A DNA stretch of 64,000 nucleotides from an uncultured Flavobacteriaceae bacterium (lineage in GTDB: Bacteria > Bacteroidota > Bacteroidia > Flavobacteriales > Flavobacteriaceae). A program made the position numbers and the translations under genes. Location: NCBI GenBank assembly GCA_947494825.1, contig CANLWN010000003.1, positions 496,001 through 560,000 on the forward strand, in the 5' to 3' direction. The notes below the pieces were generated by a model. It searched no databases and was not told where the DNA came from. It saw nothing but the letters and a program-made list of their open reading frames with translations. This document shows positions 52,001 to 60,488 of the stretch, piece by piece; the first letter of the stretch is position 1; every line of letters starts with the position of its first letter.

Positions 52001-52966
52001 ATTTATGTTATCCCGAAGAAAAGCCTTATTGTACTTTTTTTCTTTATATAACCCCTTATTGGTTCCCATCCACAGGTTGCTTTGCCGGTCCACAAAAATT
52101 GTTTCAATAGACCTCTTAGTCATGTCTACGTCAATATCGATTTTTTGAAGGCGAAACAAGTTGGGATCAAATTTGAATAAGGAGGAAGCGGAAGCTAGGA
52201 AATAGTCTCCATTTGCACTTAAGGTCATGTTGACTACGGATTCAGCCATAGGGATCTGTTTTTCAATTCGACCTTTGTTGAAAAGAATGAGTTCGTTTTT
52301 CAGGCCAATGACAAGACCCATTCCAGGAATGTATTCCAATAAATTAATGTCTGATTCAAAGGTATGGACAAGCCGAATATTACTTGACTTAAAGTTTTGG
52401 GTATATAAAACTTGGTTTTCTGCCAGCCAAAGCAGGTTTTCAGAAGCAGTTATAGGAGATTTAAAATACCCTAAACCCAAATTTCGTCTGGAATTGGTGT
52501 TGATATCATAAAGTTGAAACCCTTCTTCCGTAGAACTTACCATGTGGTTTTTACCTGCCAAAACCGTATGAGAAATGATCTTTCCTGTAGATTCATTTGG
52601 TTCGTCAATAGCAAAATTCCTAAAGTCCATTGTTCTTGGTGAGAACTTGGTGAGCCCTCCGCCATGGGTCCCGATCCAAAAATTATGGTTGACATCGGTA
52701 ACGATAGCGCGAATCCAATTTGCTGCCAGGGATTCGGGTGCCTCGGGAGAATTTCTGAATACTTCAAAGTGGTATCCGTCGTAGCGGTGTAGGCCGTCCT
52801 GTGTTCCTACCCAAATAAATCCCGTACGGTCCTGGGCAATGCAGGAAATCCATTTGTTGTTCAGCCCGTTTTTTATTTCCGAAAAGGACATGGTTGGCCG
52901 CTGTTGTGCTTGAAGAAAAACACCGACAAAAAGAAGGCCATAAAAATAACGATTAAATAGCAGCAT
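49064..52966 (-). CDS. hybrid two-component system protein (HTCS) with propeller sensor
   Basis: 1300 residues. Order: signal peptide; two seven-bladed propellers of Reg_prop type (about 25-680, with repeats such as WISCIAQDRTGFIWVGTQDGLHRYDG); a Y_Y_Y domain (FSAMDFIAPEKIRYAYSLDAGDWRMTD through LKVKAMYDG); a membrane helix (about 743-765); a kinase H-box EIAHEFKTPLTLISGPI near residue 800; an HATPase domain (NLLSNAFKYTPRNG); a receiver domain (VVEDHGEIRTFIRL, Asp in DIILSDIRMP near 1095); and a C-terminal AraC domain (NMSRMQLHRKLLAYTGLSTSAFI through VAYTVGFNTPRYFMKCFKETFKKTPSQYL). Such proteins usually bind glycan fragments and switch on a polysaccharide locus. No SusC/D pair or glycoside hydrolase is nearby. 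Confidence 0.95.
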   Translation of the reverse strand: MLLFNRYFYGLLFVGVFLQAQQRPTMSFSEIKNGLNNKWISCIAQDRTGFIWVGTQDGLHRYDGYHFEVFRNSPEAPESLAANWIRAIVTDVNHNFWIGTHGGGLTKFSPRTMDFRNFAIDEPNESTGKIISHTVLAGKNHMVSSTEEGFQLYDINTNSRRNLGLGYFKSPITASENLLWLAENQVLYTQNFKSSNIRLVHTFESDINLLEYIPGMGLVIGLKNELILFNKGRIEKQIPMAESVVNMTLSANGDYFLASASSLFKFDPNLFRLQKIDIDVDMTKRSIETIFVDRQSNLWMGTNKGLYKEKKYNKAFLRDNINLHARRIVKHKGSLYLGGGNGLFKVEGPNIRPLITDHGITALFDGGDALVASSAMEEIYKFVDDRPYGTFEISNTFNKKLVVYGLTKDHKDRLWVGSWRGLHIIDEQGQPLRFISLNTESQNGEAKIINVHVDSKDRLWVITAGYGIYMLEDISNLDPDTANLKIVNYRSVKEDSNSITSNIVLTMEEDEKGQMWFGTEYGLVRYREEGRNFHRLEYQDRVFDKKVMSLQIDANQNLWITTIGDGIYVYNEEIKAFRHFTTNDGLISNAFLFGSGFYDETRELMYFGTDEGVQLLDLSRPFAPKKRFTPVITAIHANGKKTGEFIAPSQAPFLSELSLAHFQNDFSLRFSAMDFIAPEKIRYAYSLDAGDWRMTDLQTAYFTNMAYGNHVLKVKAMYDGKAHNNQIKSFKILIAPPWYLSTLAKILYALLLCTIGIGIYLYFKWRWTMKLSLQLTEEEAQRLKKLNAFKSNLYTEIAHEFKTPLTLISGPIDSSLSEGNLTDINKANFSIVQRNTRRLTSLVDQLLELAKLEDGKLNLKITQGDLGLFLQTVSQSFRFQAQSKDIAYTTDIGNLDQVWYDEDIMEKVVSNLLSNAFKYTPRNGMCFFSANKYADYVVFSVKNTALNATNLPLEKLFNRFYQHDTYAEGMGVGLSLVKEIVKVYGGTIKVALEQNELLHFRLELPVKREAFPDASITRPSRSPKTAENLSEVIHIGNHCPTSGPKEALPILLVVEDHGEIRTFIRLALQKHYRILEAENGEEGMELAISAVPDIILSDIRMPVRNGIELCNAVKNDERTGHIPIILLTASVGEEFELKGLSSGADDYITKPFKITVLRQRIANLIAIRRKLRRQYSQEFVLKPKDITVTPGDEAFLNRVQQVLDENLADPEFNAEAFSKKVNMSRMQLHRKLLAYTGLSTSAFIRSQRLSQAVQLLNSSDLTINEVAYTVGFNTPRYFMKCFKETFKKTPSQYLQSTAYQ

Positions 52967-53327
52967 GCTCAGGTGCTTTAGCGTTCTTTTGAATGCCGTT
53001 TTAGCTGATACATCAATACTGTGGTTTGGTACCCTATAGGTTATAGGTGCCGGAGGATGTTTATATAGTCCATGTCCGATTCCCGATACAAGAAACTAAT
53101 TATTACTGTATTAACAGATCGTTTATGTGTTGCTTACACCCTTTTTTGTATTAGTATCCCCTATGCATGTATAAATGGGATTCTACTAACCTTAATTCTT
53201 GGCGTGGCAAAAATAGTTCCCCCAACGTGGCCGTTAATTTGGCATGTTTTATGCGCTTTGGATAATTCTGATTTGCAAATTGGGGAAAGAGCGGCAAAGG
53301 CGTATTTCCATACGGTCCTCCTTCACG
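52967..53327. other. intergenic region, promoter of the hybrid sensor gene
   Basis: 361 bases between the sensor and the convergent-side end of the phosphofructokinase gene. The frames that cross it are antisense extensions into that gene. It is AT-rich near the sensor start. I see no RNA gene or repeat. Confidence 0.5.
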
Positions 53328-54647
53328 TTATTTCATCGCAAAGACCTGTCCCGTACTTTGAAGGACCGCGAACCAAAACTCACCTTCCACATCTATTTTC
53401 TTCCGCTCGTTCACTACTGCGGTAATGGGCAAGTAGACATACTTCCCGTTCACCATACCCACCACGAATCTGGTTTTCCCGGCCATGGCACCGTGCACGG
53501 CCTGATAGGCCAATCTACTGCAAAAGATACTGTCGCTCGCATTGGCAGCGGCGCTCCTAATGATATAACTTGGGTCGATGTACTTTATCGTAACCTCTTG
53601 CTTGATACTTTTGAAATGTTCCGCTATTCGTTCTTTCAGGAATATTCCGATATCCTGGTGTTTAATGTTGCCAGAGGCATCCGTAATTGTATTTTCCCCG
53701 CTGTTAAAAAGGTGTTGGCCTGCCCCTTCGGCTACCACGATTACGGCGTGATGTTTAAGATCTAACCGGCGTTTTAACGATTGTAACAAACCGTTTTCAC
53801 CATCCAGGGTGAAATCCATTTCAGGAACCAGCACAAAATTTGCCACGGGCATGGCCATAGCAGCCGAGGCCGCAATGAATCCACTATCCCGACCCATCAA
53901 TTTTACGATTGAAATGCCGTTATAGGCACCGATGGCTTCGTTATGTGCATCGCGCAATATGGGCGTTGCCACATCAAAGGAGGTTTCAAAACCAAAGGAT
54001 TTATCAATGAGGTCAATATCGTTGTCTATGGTTTTGGGAATGCCCGCAACGCATATTTTAAGGTCGCGTTTAGCAATCTCCTTGCCAATGGCATCCGTTC
54101 CTTTCAAGGTGCCATCACCCCCTATGGTAAACAGTAGATTTATGCCCTCCTGCACTAAAGTATCGACCATGTCCCCAACATCCTGGGCACCTCTTGAAGA
54201 TCCCAAGAGCGTCCCGCCAAATTCGTGGATGTCCTTCACTTTGTCCGGGGTCAATCTGATGAAACCTCTCTTTTTCTTCATATTAAGGCCTTCATAACCA
54301 TAAGGTATGCCAACAATGTCCTTTACTCCATAGAAATAGTGCAAAGCCATGACCAGACTTCGGATTACGTTGTTTATGCCCGGGCAGAGTCCACCACAGG
54401 TCACTATGGCCGCCTTAGTCTTCTCCGGGGCGAAGAAAACCGTTTCCCTGGGCCCTGCTTTTTCCATGCACAGGGGTTCCCGACTTTCGTTTAGACAGCG
54501 ATTAAAATCTTCCAGGGAGACATCAAATAGTATGCGTTCCTGATCGGGCACAAAGTTAAAAATATTGTCCCCTCTAACCGTACTTAGACCAAGCGGGGAC
54601 GGAACGGTAGCTTTTCCAATTACCGGTATTTTAAAATTCCTTTCCAT
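53328..54647 (-). CDS. ATP-dependent 6-phosphofructokinase (plant/protist-like group)
   Basis: 439 residues, longer than the 320 of E. coli-type enzymes. The family order is clear: AAIVTCGGLCPGINNVIRSLV (first nucleotide-binding loop), GFIRLTPDKVKDIHEFGGTLLGSSRG, LFTIGGDGTLKGTDAI with GGDGT (Gly in the position that favours ATP over pyrophosphate), CVAGIPKTIDNDIDLIDKSFGFETSFDVA with the catalytic PKTIDND, SIVKLMGRDSGFIAA and IVVAEGAGQHLF. It phosphorylates fructose 6-phosphate in glycolysis. The long N-terminal extension and ATP preference fit the plant-like group X enzymes. It is a single gene with its own promoter box upstream. Confidence 0.93.
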   Translation of the reverse strand: MERNFKIPVIGKATVPSPLGLSTVRGDNIFNFVPDQERILFDVSLEDFNRCLNESREPLCMEKAGPRETVFFAPEKTKAAIVTCGGLCPGINNVIRSLVMALHYFYGVKDIVGIPYGYEGLNMKKKRGFIRLTPDKVKDIHEFGGTLLGSSRGAQDVGDMVDTLVQEGINLLFTIGGDGTLKGTDAIGKEIAKRDLKICVAGIPKTIDNDIDLIDKSFGFETSFDVATPILRDAHNEAIGAYNGISIVKLMGRDSGFIAASAAMAMPVANFVLVPEMDFTLDGENGLLQSLKRRLDLKHHAVIVVAEGAGQHLFNSGENTITDASGNIKHQDIGIFLKERIAEHFKSIKQEVTIKYIDPSYIIRSAAANASDSIFCSRLAYQAVHGAMAGKTRFVVGMVNGKYVYLPITAVVNERKKIDVEGEFWFAVLQSTGQVFAMK

Positions 54648-54707
54648 TTTTCATTCCGTTTAACCATCTGCTTAGGCCACAAAAACGTCTAGGTGTTCCA
54701 TGCTGAC

Positions 54708-54715
54708 CAAAGCTA
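54708..54715 (-). promoter_or_regulatory. TAnnTTTG -7 box of the phosphofructokinase gene
   Basis: TAGCTTTG on the minus strand lies 60 bases before the start codon of the phosphofructokinase gene, giving a leader of about 55 bases. No TTG at the ideal -33 position is seen. Confidence 0.5.
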
Positions 54716-54891
54716 CCTTAAAATTATGCATTTTATGGCTAGCAACCGGCGTAAAATGAGCCTGCCTGCCCCGCGACGGATGATATGGGCACCATTTCTA
54801 TAACCGTTCCCGAAAAATGGTTGATATCGCCTGAATTTTTAAAAGCTCCAAAGGCATCTTTGGCTGTTGCCAGGAAGCAGCGGTAATCCCT

Positions 54892-55860
54892 TCATATGCC
54901 CGAGTTACTTAAAAAATGGAATTCTTCCTTGGACAATTTACAATCCACGGATTTTATACTTTCCTCCAACTGTGCGGTCTTACTGGCAGAAATCAAAGGA
55001 ATGATTTTTGGCGTGTGCGCCATAATCCAAGCAAGTACCACCTGGTTCATAGTACACGATTTTCTGTTGGCCACCTCTTGGAGCGCCAATAGTCTTAGTC
55101 GATTATCTTCTGTGGCATATTCCTCGGGCAAGGCGGTTTCGCTTTTGCCATAAAATCCGGACAATAAGGTAGAATAGGCCACAAGGGTCACATCCTGATT
55201 GTTGGATGCATAGCTCATCATTTCTTCGTCAAGCAATTTTTGAATCCAAAAGTCGGCATTGTGTTTTGGTCGAAGAAAGGAATACTTCTGCTGTACAAAA
55301 TGGTAAGGCACATGGTCTTTATCCCTGCTGTACATCTGACTTTCCGCTACCCTCCATGCTTGGGTATTGCTTGTTCCGGCAAACCTGATCTTCCCTTGTT
55401 CCTTTAACAGGGTAAAGGCTTTTAGACGTTCATCGATAGGATATTCCATAAAGTCTATGTGCCCATAAAGTACATCTATATAATCGGTTTGTAGCCGCCT
55501 TAGGCTGTCCTCCACCGCCTTGATAATGGTATCGTAGGAGAGTCCTTCCAGTTTTATGGTGTTCATATCTCCAGCGTAATAGGTAGGACGCGCGCCACAC
55601 TTGGTGGCCAAAACGACTTTATCGCGTACACCCGAGCGTTTAAACCATTTTCCCAATGCCTTTTCGCTTTCGTCGCCAGTGCCGTGATCTATCCAAAAGG
55701 AATAATTGTTGGAAGTGTCCATAAAGTTCCCTCCATTTTGGACAAAGAGATCAAGCAGTTTTTCCGATTGTGCCTGATCCGTTTTAGTCCCAAAATACAT
55801 GGTTCCCAAACACAGTTCGGAGACCAGGGTTCCGGTATTTCCCAATGTTTCCCGCTGCAT
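54892..55860 (-). CDS. aldo/keto reductase
   Basis: About 322 residues from the ATG at 55860; a longer frame would run back over the previous stop. The (beta/alpha)8 reductase pattern is complete: MQRETLGNTGTLVSELCLGTMYFG, GGNFMDTSNNYSFWIDHGTGDESEKALGKWF (Asp and Tyr of the tetrad), VLATKCGARP (Lys), DYIDVLYGHIDFMEY (His), then FAGTSNTQAWRV, VQQKYSFLRP, TLVAYSTLLSGF and the NADP-binding IPLISASKTAQLEESI. The substrate is unknown. It starts 2 bases after the stop of the SnoaL-like gene, so the two are surely co-transcribed with the AraC gene upstream. Confidence 0.92.
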   Translation of the reverse strand: MQRETLGNTGTLVSELCLGTMYFGTKTDQAQSEKLLDLFVQNGGNFMDTSNNYSFWIDHGTGDESEKALGKWFKRSGVRDKVVLATKCGARPTYYAGDMNTIKLEGLSYDTIIKAVEDSLRRLQTDYIDVLYGHIDFMEYPIDERLKAFTLLKEQGKIRFAGTSNTQAWRVAESQMYSRDKDHVPYHFVQQKYSFLRPKHNADFWIQKLLDEEMMSYASNNQDVTLVAYSTLLSGFYGKSETALPEEYATEDNRLRLLALQEVANRKSCTMNQVVLAWIMAHTPKIIPLISASKTAQLEESIKSVDCKLSKEEFHFLSNSGI

Positions 55861-55862
55861 GT

Positions 55863-56348
55863 CTAGTCCGTAAAATAATTGGTGCTCATATAAGCAATCT
55901 TCCATTGGTCCTTTTCCTTGACCATTACCCGGATTTCCCTTTTTCTCCCTTGTGTGGGGTCGAGCTGTATGTAGGACACCAAGGCCGATTTTCCAAAGAC
56001 CTCAATTTTGTATTCGGGCATAGCCGTGGGGACCGGTTCGGGTTTGGGATGTGCCTTCATATAGTCCTTTGCGGATTGTTGGATAACGGGCCATCCCATT
56101 TGTTCCAGGTATTTGCCGTCGCGGACATAGCATTTCATCACAAAGGGCCCGTGCGACCATTGCCCTTCCCATTTTGAGATATCCCTTTGGTAAAAATATT
56201 GGGTTTCCAACCTTAGGGCCTCCTGTATTTCATTTTCTACCTTATCCTGTCTTTGGGATTGTCCCGTCATACCGTTCGCTTGCAGAAAAAGAACCAGAAG
56301 GGTCGCCCTTAGAAGCAAGGATGACGCGGACGACTTCATTGATTTCAT
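55863..56348 (-). CDS. exported SnoaL/DUF4440-like protein
   Basis: 161 residues from the ATG at 56348; the longer frame overlaps the end of the AraC gene and adds a doubtful leader. The signal peptide is MKSMKSSASSLLLRATLLVLFLQANGMTGQ. The mature part is cone-shaped in pattern: EIQEALRLETQYFYQRDISKWEGQWSH, AKDYMKAHPKPEPV, ALVSYIQLDPTQGRKREIRVMVKEKDQWKIAYMSTNYF. A close kin type is at 6712-7209. It probably binds or acts on a small molecule, perhaps the same one as the aldo/keto reductase that starts 2 bases downstream. Confidence 0.75.
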   Translation of the reverse strand: MKSMKSSASSLLLRATLLVLFLQANGMTGQSQRQDKVENEIQEALRLETQYFYQRDISKWEGQWSHGPFVMKCYVRDGKYLEQMGWPVIQQSAKDYMKAHPKPEPVPTAMPEYKIEVFGKSALVSYIQLDPTQGRKREIRVMVKEKDQWKIAYMSTNYFTD

Positions 56349-56412
56349 ACGATTTGTTTTTAATTTTGGATAAAGGTATGGGCTCTGCCGAGCTAGGTAT
56401 AGTAAAAAAGCG

Positions 56413-57258
56413 TCATGGGCGAATACTTTTTTTGGCAATCCTGTTTTGGACCCTAAACTTATGCGAGGAGGTATGGGAAGGTGTGGTCCCCAAGTTCTCC
56501 CTGAAATCCTTTATGAAGTGGCTCTGATCAAAATAGCCGTGATCAAAAAAGTGGCCCAGGGAGGTCTCGGAAAGCACATCCTTTTTATAAACGGATTTAA
56601 ACCGTATGAGTTTGGAAAACCTTTTGGGAGAGAGGCCCACACATTCCTTAAAATAGCGTTGTATCTGTCGTTTGCCCTTCCCGACCTTCGCCGACAGTTC
56701 GTTCAAACCCATATTGCCCTGTGTTTCCAATATCCCGTTGATGCATTCCTGCACCACATCCTCCTTTTTTGAGTATTTGAGTCCGGACTTATGGGCGTCC
56801 AATGTATGATCGATCCTTGCTACGGCCTTATCCGGGGATTCCGATTTTCTTAAACTGCCCTCCAGTTCCAACAGATAAGGTATATCAAATTCATGGAGCG
56901 ACAAGGTATGCCCAAGGGTACGGGCAGCCATGGGTCCAAAGAAGCGGTAAAACCCCATGGGCTTGAATTTTATGCCAAACAGCCTCACCTTGCCCATGCG
57001 TTTTACCAGCAAAGATTGGTGTTGTATGCCTACGACACTGGAGCTATTGACGATCGCCACCTGACTCTCATCGATCAGCGGCCTTTTGTGATAGGCGCCC
57101 TCGAGTATAAAAATAATTTCGGGATAACCGTCGGGAATCAAGAGATCCGGATAGGCTTGCTCCTCTTCGGCCTCATTTTCCATATACCAGTAATAACTGA
57201 TGTACTTTTTCAAATCTATAAAGGGTTCGTGCCTTTGATATGTTATAGTGTCTGCCAT
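56413..57258 (-). CDS. AraC-family regulator with DUF6597-like sensor domain
   Basis: 281 residues from the ATG at 57258. The N-terminal sensor has the pattern YQRHEPFIDLKKYISYYWYME, LIPDGYPEIIFIL and VRLFGIKFKPMGFYRFFG of the DUF6597/AraC_binding-like domain. The C-terminal helix-turn-helix pair is GLNELSAKVGKGKRQIQRYFKECVGLSPKRFSKLIRFKSVYKK and HGYFDQSHFIKDFRENLGTTPS. It heads a likely three-gene run with the SnoaL-like protein and the aldo/keto reductase, and is the natural regulator of that run. Confidence 0.9.
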   Translation of the reverse strand: MADTITYQRHEPFIDLKKYISYYWYMENEAEEEQAYPDLLIPDGYPEIIFILEGAYHKRPLIDESQVAIVNSSSVVGIQHQSLLVKRMGKVRLFGIKFKPMGFYRFFGPMAARTLGHTLSLHEFDIPYLLELEGSLRKSESPDKAVARIDHTLDAHKSGLKYSKKEDVVQECINGILETQGNMGLNELSAKVGKGKRQIQRYFKECVGLSPKRFSKLIRFKSVYKKDVLSETSLGHFFDHGYFDQSHFIKDFRENLGTTPSHTSSHKFRVQNRIAKKSIRP

Positions 57259-57506
57259 TGGTCCCGATTGTTGGGGAAAGTTCGTGAAAATAGTTTTATT
57301 GGAAAAAACAGCAGGCACTGGGAGACTAAAAAAGGACACCCCCTCCAGTGAAATTTATCAATAAAGTTCTTGGAAAGGATGTCCCTGTGCAATGGGCTAT
57401 TGCAATTCAACTACACATAATGAAATTACTTATTTGAATTTTAATTCCTAATACGCTTCCCTTAAGGTGGAGCAAAGCTCTACCTATGTAACGCGGCCGT
57501 AAACGC

Positions 57507-58685
57507 CTAATTTATCTGTTTGATAAAAATTGCGTTTGGAGTAGCCAACCCTCCTGATCCACTGGAAACCAAATCGCTAATAAAACGCCCATCCACATCA
57601 TACATCTTGACCGCTCCGGTGCCGCCATTCCCTATTAGAAATTTTCCATCTGGCAGGGTAGCAATCCCTTCAGGTTGATTAAGTCCGGCTAAATATGTAT
57701 TAAGGAAACTCCCGGAGGCGTCAAAACGTTGAACGACTCCCGCCACCCAATCGTTTACCAATAAATCCCCCGAGTCATCAAACCAGATATTCGTAGGGCC
57801 TTGCAGGTTGGAGTTAATGAAAGTTTCCAATTCCACTCCCGCGGCATCAAACTTTTTAACGAAAGCGCTACCAAATGAAGAAACATAGAGGTTTCCATCG
57901 GAATCCCAATCCAGGCCTATGCTCTGATTTACACCAACGCTTGTAAATTCATCAACAAAGGTTCCGTCCAATTGATATCGCAGCACCCTACCGTTCCCGG
58001 ACCATTGCAAAACGTACAATAAGTTGTCTGCCCCTATTTTCATCCTGGTAGGTCCGGAAATTCCAGTAGCGAAATTGTCAATAAAATCTCCTGTGGCTGC
58101 ATCGTAGCGAGTAATCTCCCCGCTATTCAGATTTGAGATTAAAACCGTACCCTCCGCTTCCAAAAATAGGATGTCTTGCGGCCATGCCAGGTTCTGATTT
58201 ATAAAAACACTAGGGTTCTGGCCATTTCCATCGTACCTCAGAATCTTCCAGGGAGGGCTGTCAAAATTGCCCGCATCGCTCACAAACAGCTCCAAGGCCG
58301 ATGCCCGGGAGACATCGGCCACCACAATATTGAAAATTGCCTGAACGTCCCCCGAAACAACCGTTATTATTGACGAGCCCTCCCTCTGGGCCGTGACATT
58401 CCCATCCTCATCCACGCTTACATTGCTGTTATTGGAGGACCATTGGGGTGAAGAACTGAAGGCGATGGCATTATTAAATTGATCAACACCTTCGGCCGTT
58501 AAAACAGTGGTTCCGCCATTTAGGTCGAGTTGATTGCCGTTAGATGACTCGATCGTAATACTGGTCAATACGGGAACCGGAGGGGTATCATCGGAATTGC
58601 CCATTTCCATGGGGTCGTCAGCGCTGGACGAACTACAAGCAACAAGCGCCAAGACAGCGAACGTTATGCATATCTTTTTCATCAT
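57507..58685 (-). CDS. lipoprotein with Ig-like and NHL-type propeller domains
   Basis: 392 residues. The leader KKICITFAVLALVAC ends in a lipobox cysteine, followed by an acidic linker. A BIG-type Ig domain spans about 42-125 (SITIESSNGNQLDLNGGTTVLTAEGVDQFNNAIAFSSSPQWSSNNSNVSVDEDGNVTAQREGSSIITV). A six-bladed NHL-like propeller follows (blades such as PTRMKIGADNLLYVLQW, GLDWDSDGNLYVSSFGSAFVKKFDAAG and PEGIATLPDGKFLIGNGG). Such proteins are cell-surface or periplasmic binding modules, often with ligand-binding loops. It is transcribed alone; there is no enzyme site. Confidence 0.85.
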   Translation of the reverse strand: MMKKICITFAVLALVACSSSSADDPMEMGNSDDTPPVPVLTSITIESSNGNQLDLNGGTTVLTAEGVDQFNNAIAFSSSPQWSSNNSNVSVDEDGNVTAQREGSSIITVVSGDVQAIFNIVVADVSRASALELFVSDAGNFDSPPWKILRYDGNGQNPSVFINQNLAWPQDILFLEAEGTVLISNLNSGEITRYDAATGDFIDNFATGISGPTRMKIGADNLLYVLQWSGNGRVLRYQLDGTFVDEFTSVGVNQSIGLDWDSDGNLYVSSFGSAFVKKFDAAGVELETFINSNLQGPTNIWFDDSGDLLVNDWVAGVVQRFDASGSFLNTYLAGLNQPEGIATLPDGKFLIGNGGTGAVKMYDVDGRFISDLVSSGSGGLATPNAIFIKQIN

Positions 58686-58964
58686 TTTTTTGTTTGGATT
58701 CGGTCACACAAGATAGCCAAATACCGTTTTTTATGTTTGAATAAACCGGCTGTATTGGTATCATTTTGCGTAAATGAGACCTCCTATGATTGACGCGTAC
58801 GGGCGTTGTAGATGAAGTGAAGCTCCAGATAAAAAGTGGTCCGTCTACAGGTAGGCGATACTATACTACTTTTCCAGTTTCCGCTTTCATTTCAGCAGAC
58901 GGGACTTTGGAGAATGCCCTTCAAACAACCGCTGCCCCATTCCGAAATACCCAAAAAAAGCTAC

Positions 58965-60050
58965 TTATCTTTTTAGGGTTCTTTCGTATTCGCTCGGGGT
59001 CATTCCTTCATACTTTCGGAATACCCTGTAGAAGGTTGCTTTAGACCTAAAACCACAATCCCTGGCTATGCTGAAAAAATCGTAATTCTTGTAGAAATCT
59101 TGGGCAATCTTGTCCTTAAAACTTTGAATTCTGAGCGCATTGATAAACTCGGAGAAATTATCGTAGTTGCCCGCTTTTAAATATTGCCTAATAAAAGTTT
59201 GATTCAATTGGTTTGTCCTCACGAACTGGTTCAGGTTAAAATTTGGGTCTAAATAAGCCCTGTTGGTAATGATCAGGGTTTCTATGGATTTTTTGAAACT
59301 CCCACTTAAATCAATGGGTTGTTCGTGAATTGATAGCGTCAAAAAATATTTTTTCACCCAACGCAACTCGGTAAAACTGTAAAAAATCAACACAATACAT
59401 AATACTATGAACAATGGTGTGAGCACATATTCATATATAGGGAAAAGCGCGGTTTCCAATGCTCTTGAGCGGGTAGTGCCGGGAAACGTTCTGGTTACCG
59501 AGAGAAAACAAAGCACCAGTATCCTAAGAAGTATGTAAGTGTTGGCTGTTATATAGAACAGCTTAAAACGCATTTGGGGATAGGGTTTGAGTATTGACCT
59601 TAATAGCGTTCTAAACAGTTTGAGGCCCTTAAAGAAATAAAAACTATTGAAAAGGAATATGAGCAGAACATAAAAGGGAGCCATTTCATAGTGTGAAATA
59701 TCAAAAAACAAAATACGAATAGGGTGTACTAACAAATAGACCAACAGAGCCACGAACAAGTGACGAAGATCCCCTCTGGTTAAAGCCCCTTTTTTAGAGG
59801 TGAGCAAATAAACGTACAATAACGGGGCAAAGAGCATAAGCATTGGCCCTCCTATTAGAAAATAGACAGGCCATGAGTTCTCCACATAACCAAAAAAAGC
59901 AATTTTCAGGGTTATTACGACAATAAGCAGGCAAAAAACACCAAGAATTCTATTTCGATTATTTTTTTGAAGAAGATTCAAGACACCGGCCACCAGAACC
60001 TGCAACAGCATACATATATAGAGGCCAATTAAAAATGGGCTAGCGTTCAT
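58965..60050 (-). CDS. membrane-bound AraC-type regulator
   Basis: 361 residues from the ATG at 60050 (the longer frame would begin at a TTG). About six or seven hydrophobic segments fill residues 5-245 (for example FLIGLYICMLLQVLVAGVLNL, ILGVFCLLIVVITLKIAFFGYV, YVLTPLFIVLCIVLIFYSF). They are followed by a cytoplasmic AraC helix-turn-helix at the C-terminus (FNLNQFVRTNQLNQTFIRQYLKAGNYDNFSEFINALRIQSFKDKI, DFFSIARDCGFRSKATFYRVFRKYEGMTPSEYERTL). This one-component membrane architecture is common in Bacteroidota and senses an unknown extracellular signal. It precedes the permease gene in the opposite direction of reading order and may control it. Confidence 0.85.
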   Translation of the reverse strand: MNASPFLIGLYICMLLQVLVAGVLNLLQKNNRNRILGVFCLLIVVITLKIAFFGYVENSWPVYFLIGGPMLMLFAPLLYVYLLTSKKGALTRGDLRHLFVALLVYLLVHPIRILFFDISHYEMAPFYVLLIFLFNSFYFFKGLKLFRTLLRSILKPYPQMRFKLFYITANTYILLRILVLCFLSVTRTFPGTTRSRALETALFPIYEYVLTPLFIVLCIVLIFYSFTELRWVKKYFLTLSIHEQPIDLSGSFKKSIETLIITNRAYLDPNFNLNQFVRTNQLNQTFIRQYLKAGNYDNFSEFINALRIQSFKDKIAQDFYKNYDFFSIARDCGFRSKATFYRVFRKYEGMTPSEYERTLKR

Positions 60051-60062
60051 CCTAACAAACAA

Positions 60063-60488
60063 GTTGATTCCGAAAGACTGTAATGTAGTAAATTATTCAA
60101 TTAAAGAGGAGGTTGCGCTAATTGGCCCGTTTTAGTAACCCTGAATACGAATTCAAAGAACATTAAAATCAGAATTGTCCTTATATATGGATATAGAATC
60201 AATGATCTTGTCCTTACGTTCCGGACCACTGAATAATAACATGGAAAACGATGGACACAAGAAGACTACAAAACGAAACTCGATAGAGAAGCGGTTTTTT
60301 ACCTGCAAACCTATTGATGGGATTGAAATTAAAGCTGATTGATATCGTATCAAAGAAGTACTAAGGTTTTTAAAGAAATATGAACAAAAAAGGTGTAGAA
60401 CATATAGTTCCTGGCCGCCCTTCGGGACGCCAACATACCATATGCCAACCGCTATTTAATGGCCCTGAAAAACGAACCTTTTGTTGGG
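60063..60488. other. intergenic region with one very short open frame
   Basis: 426 bases between the membrane-bound regulator and the end of the permease gene. One frame of 33 codons on the plus strand (60241-60342, starting MENDGHKKTTKRNS) is basic but has no clear promoter or homology, and I do not call it a gene. I see no RNA element. Confidence 0.4.

Noticed and set aside
53072-53765. Plus-strand frames of 117 and 173 codons
   Set aside because: Antisense to the phosphofructokinase gene, whose motifs are complete.
60241-60342. 33-codon plus-strand open frame
   Set aside because: Too short, no promoter box, no recognisable peptide; noted in the intergenic entry only.
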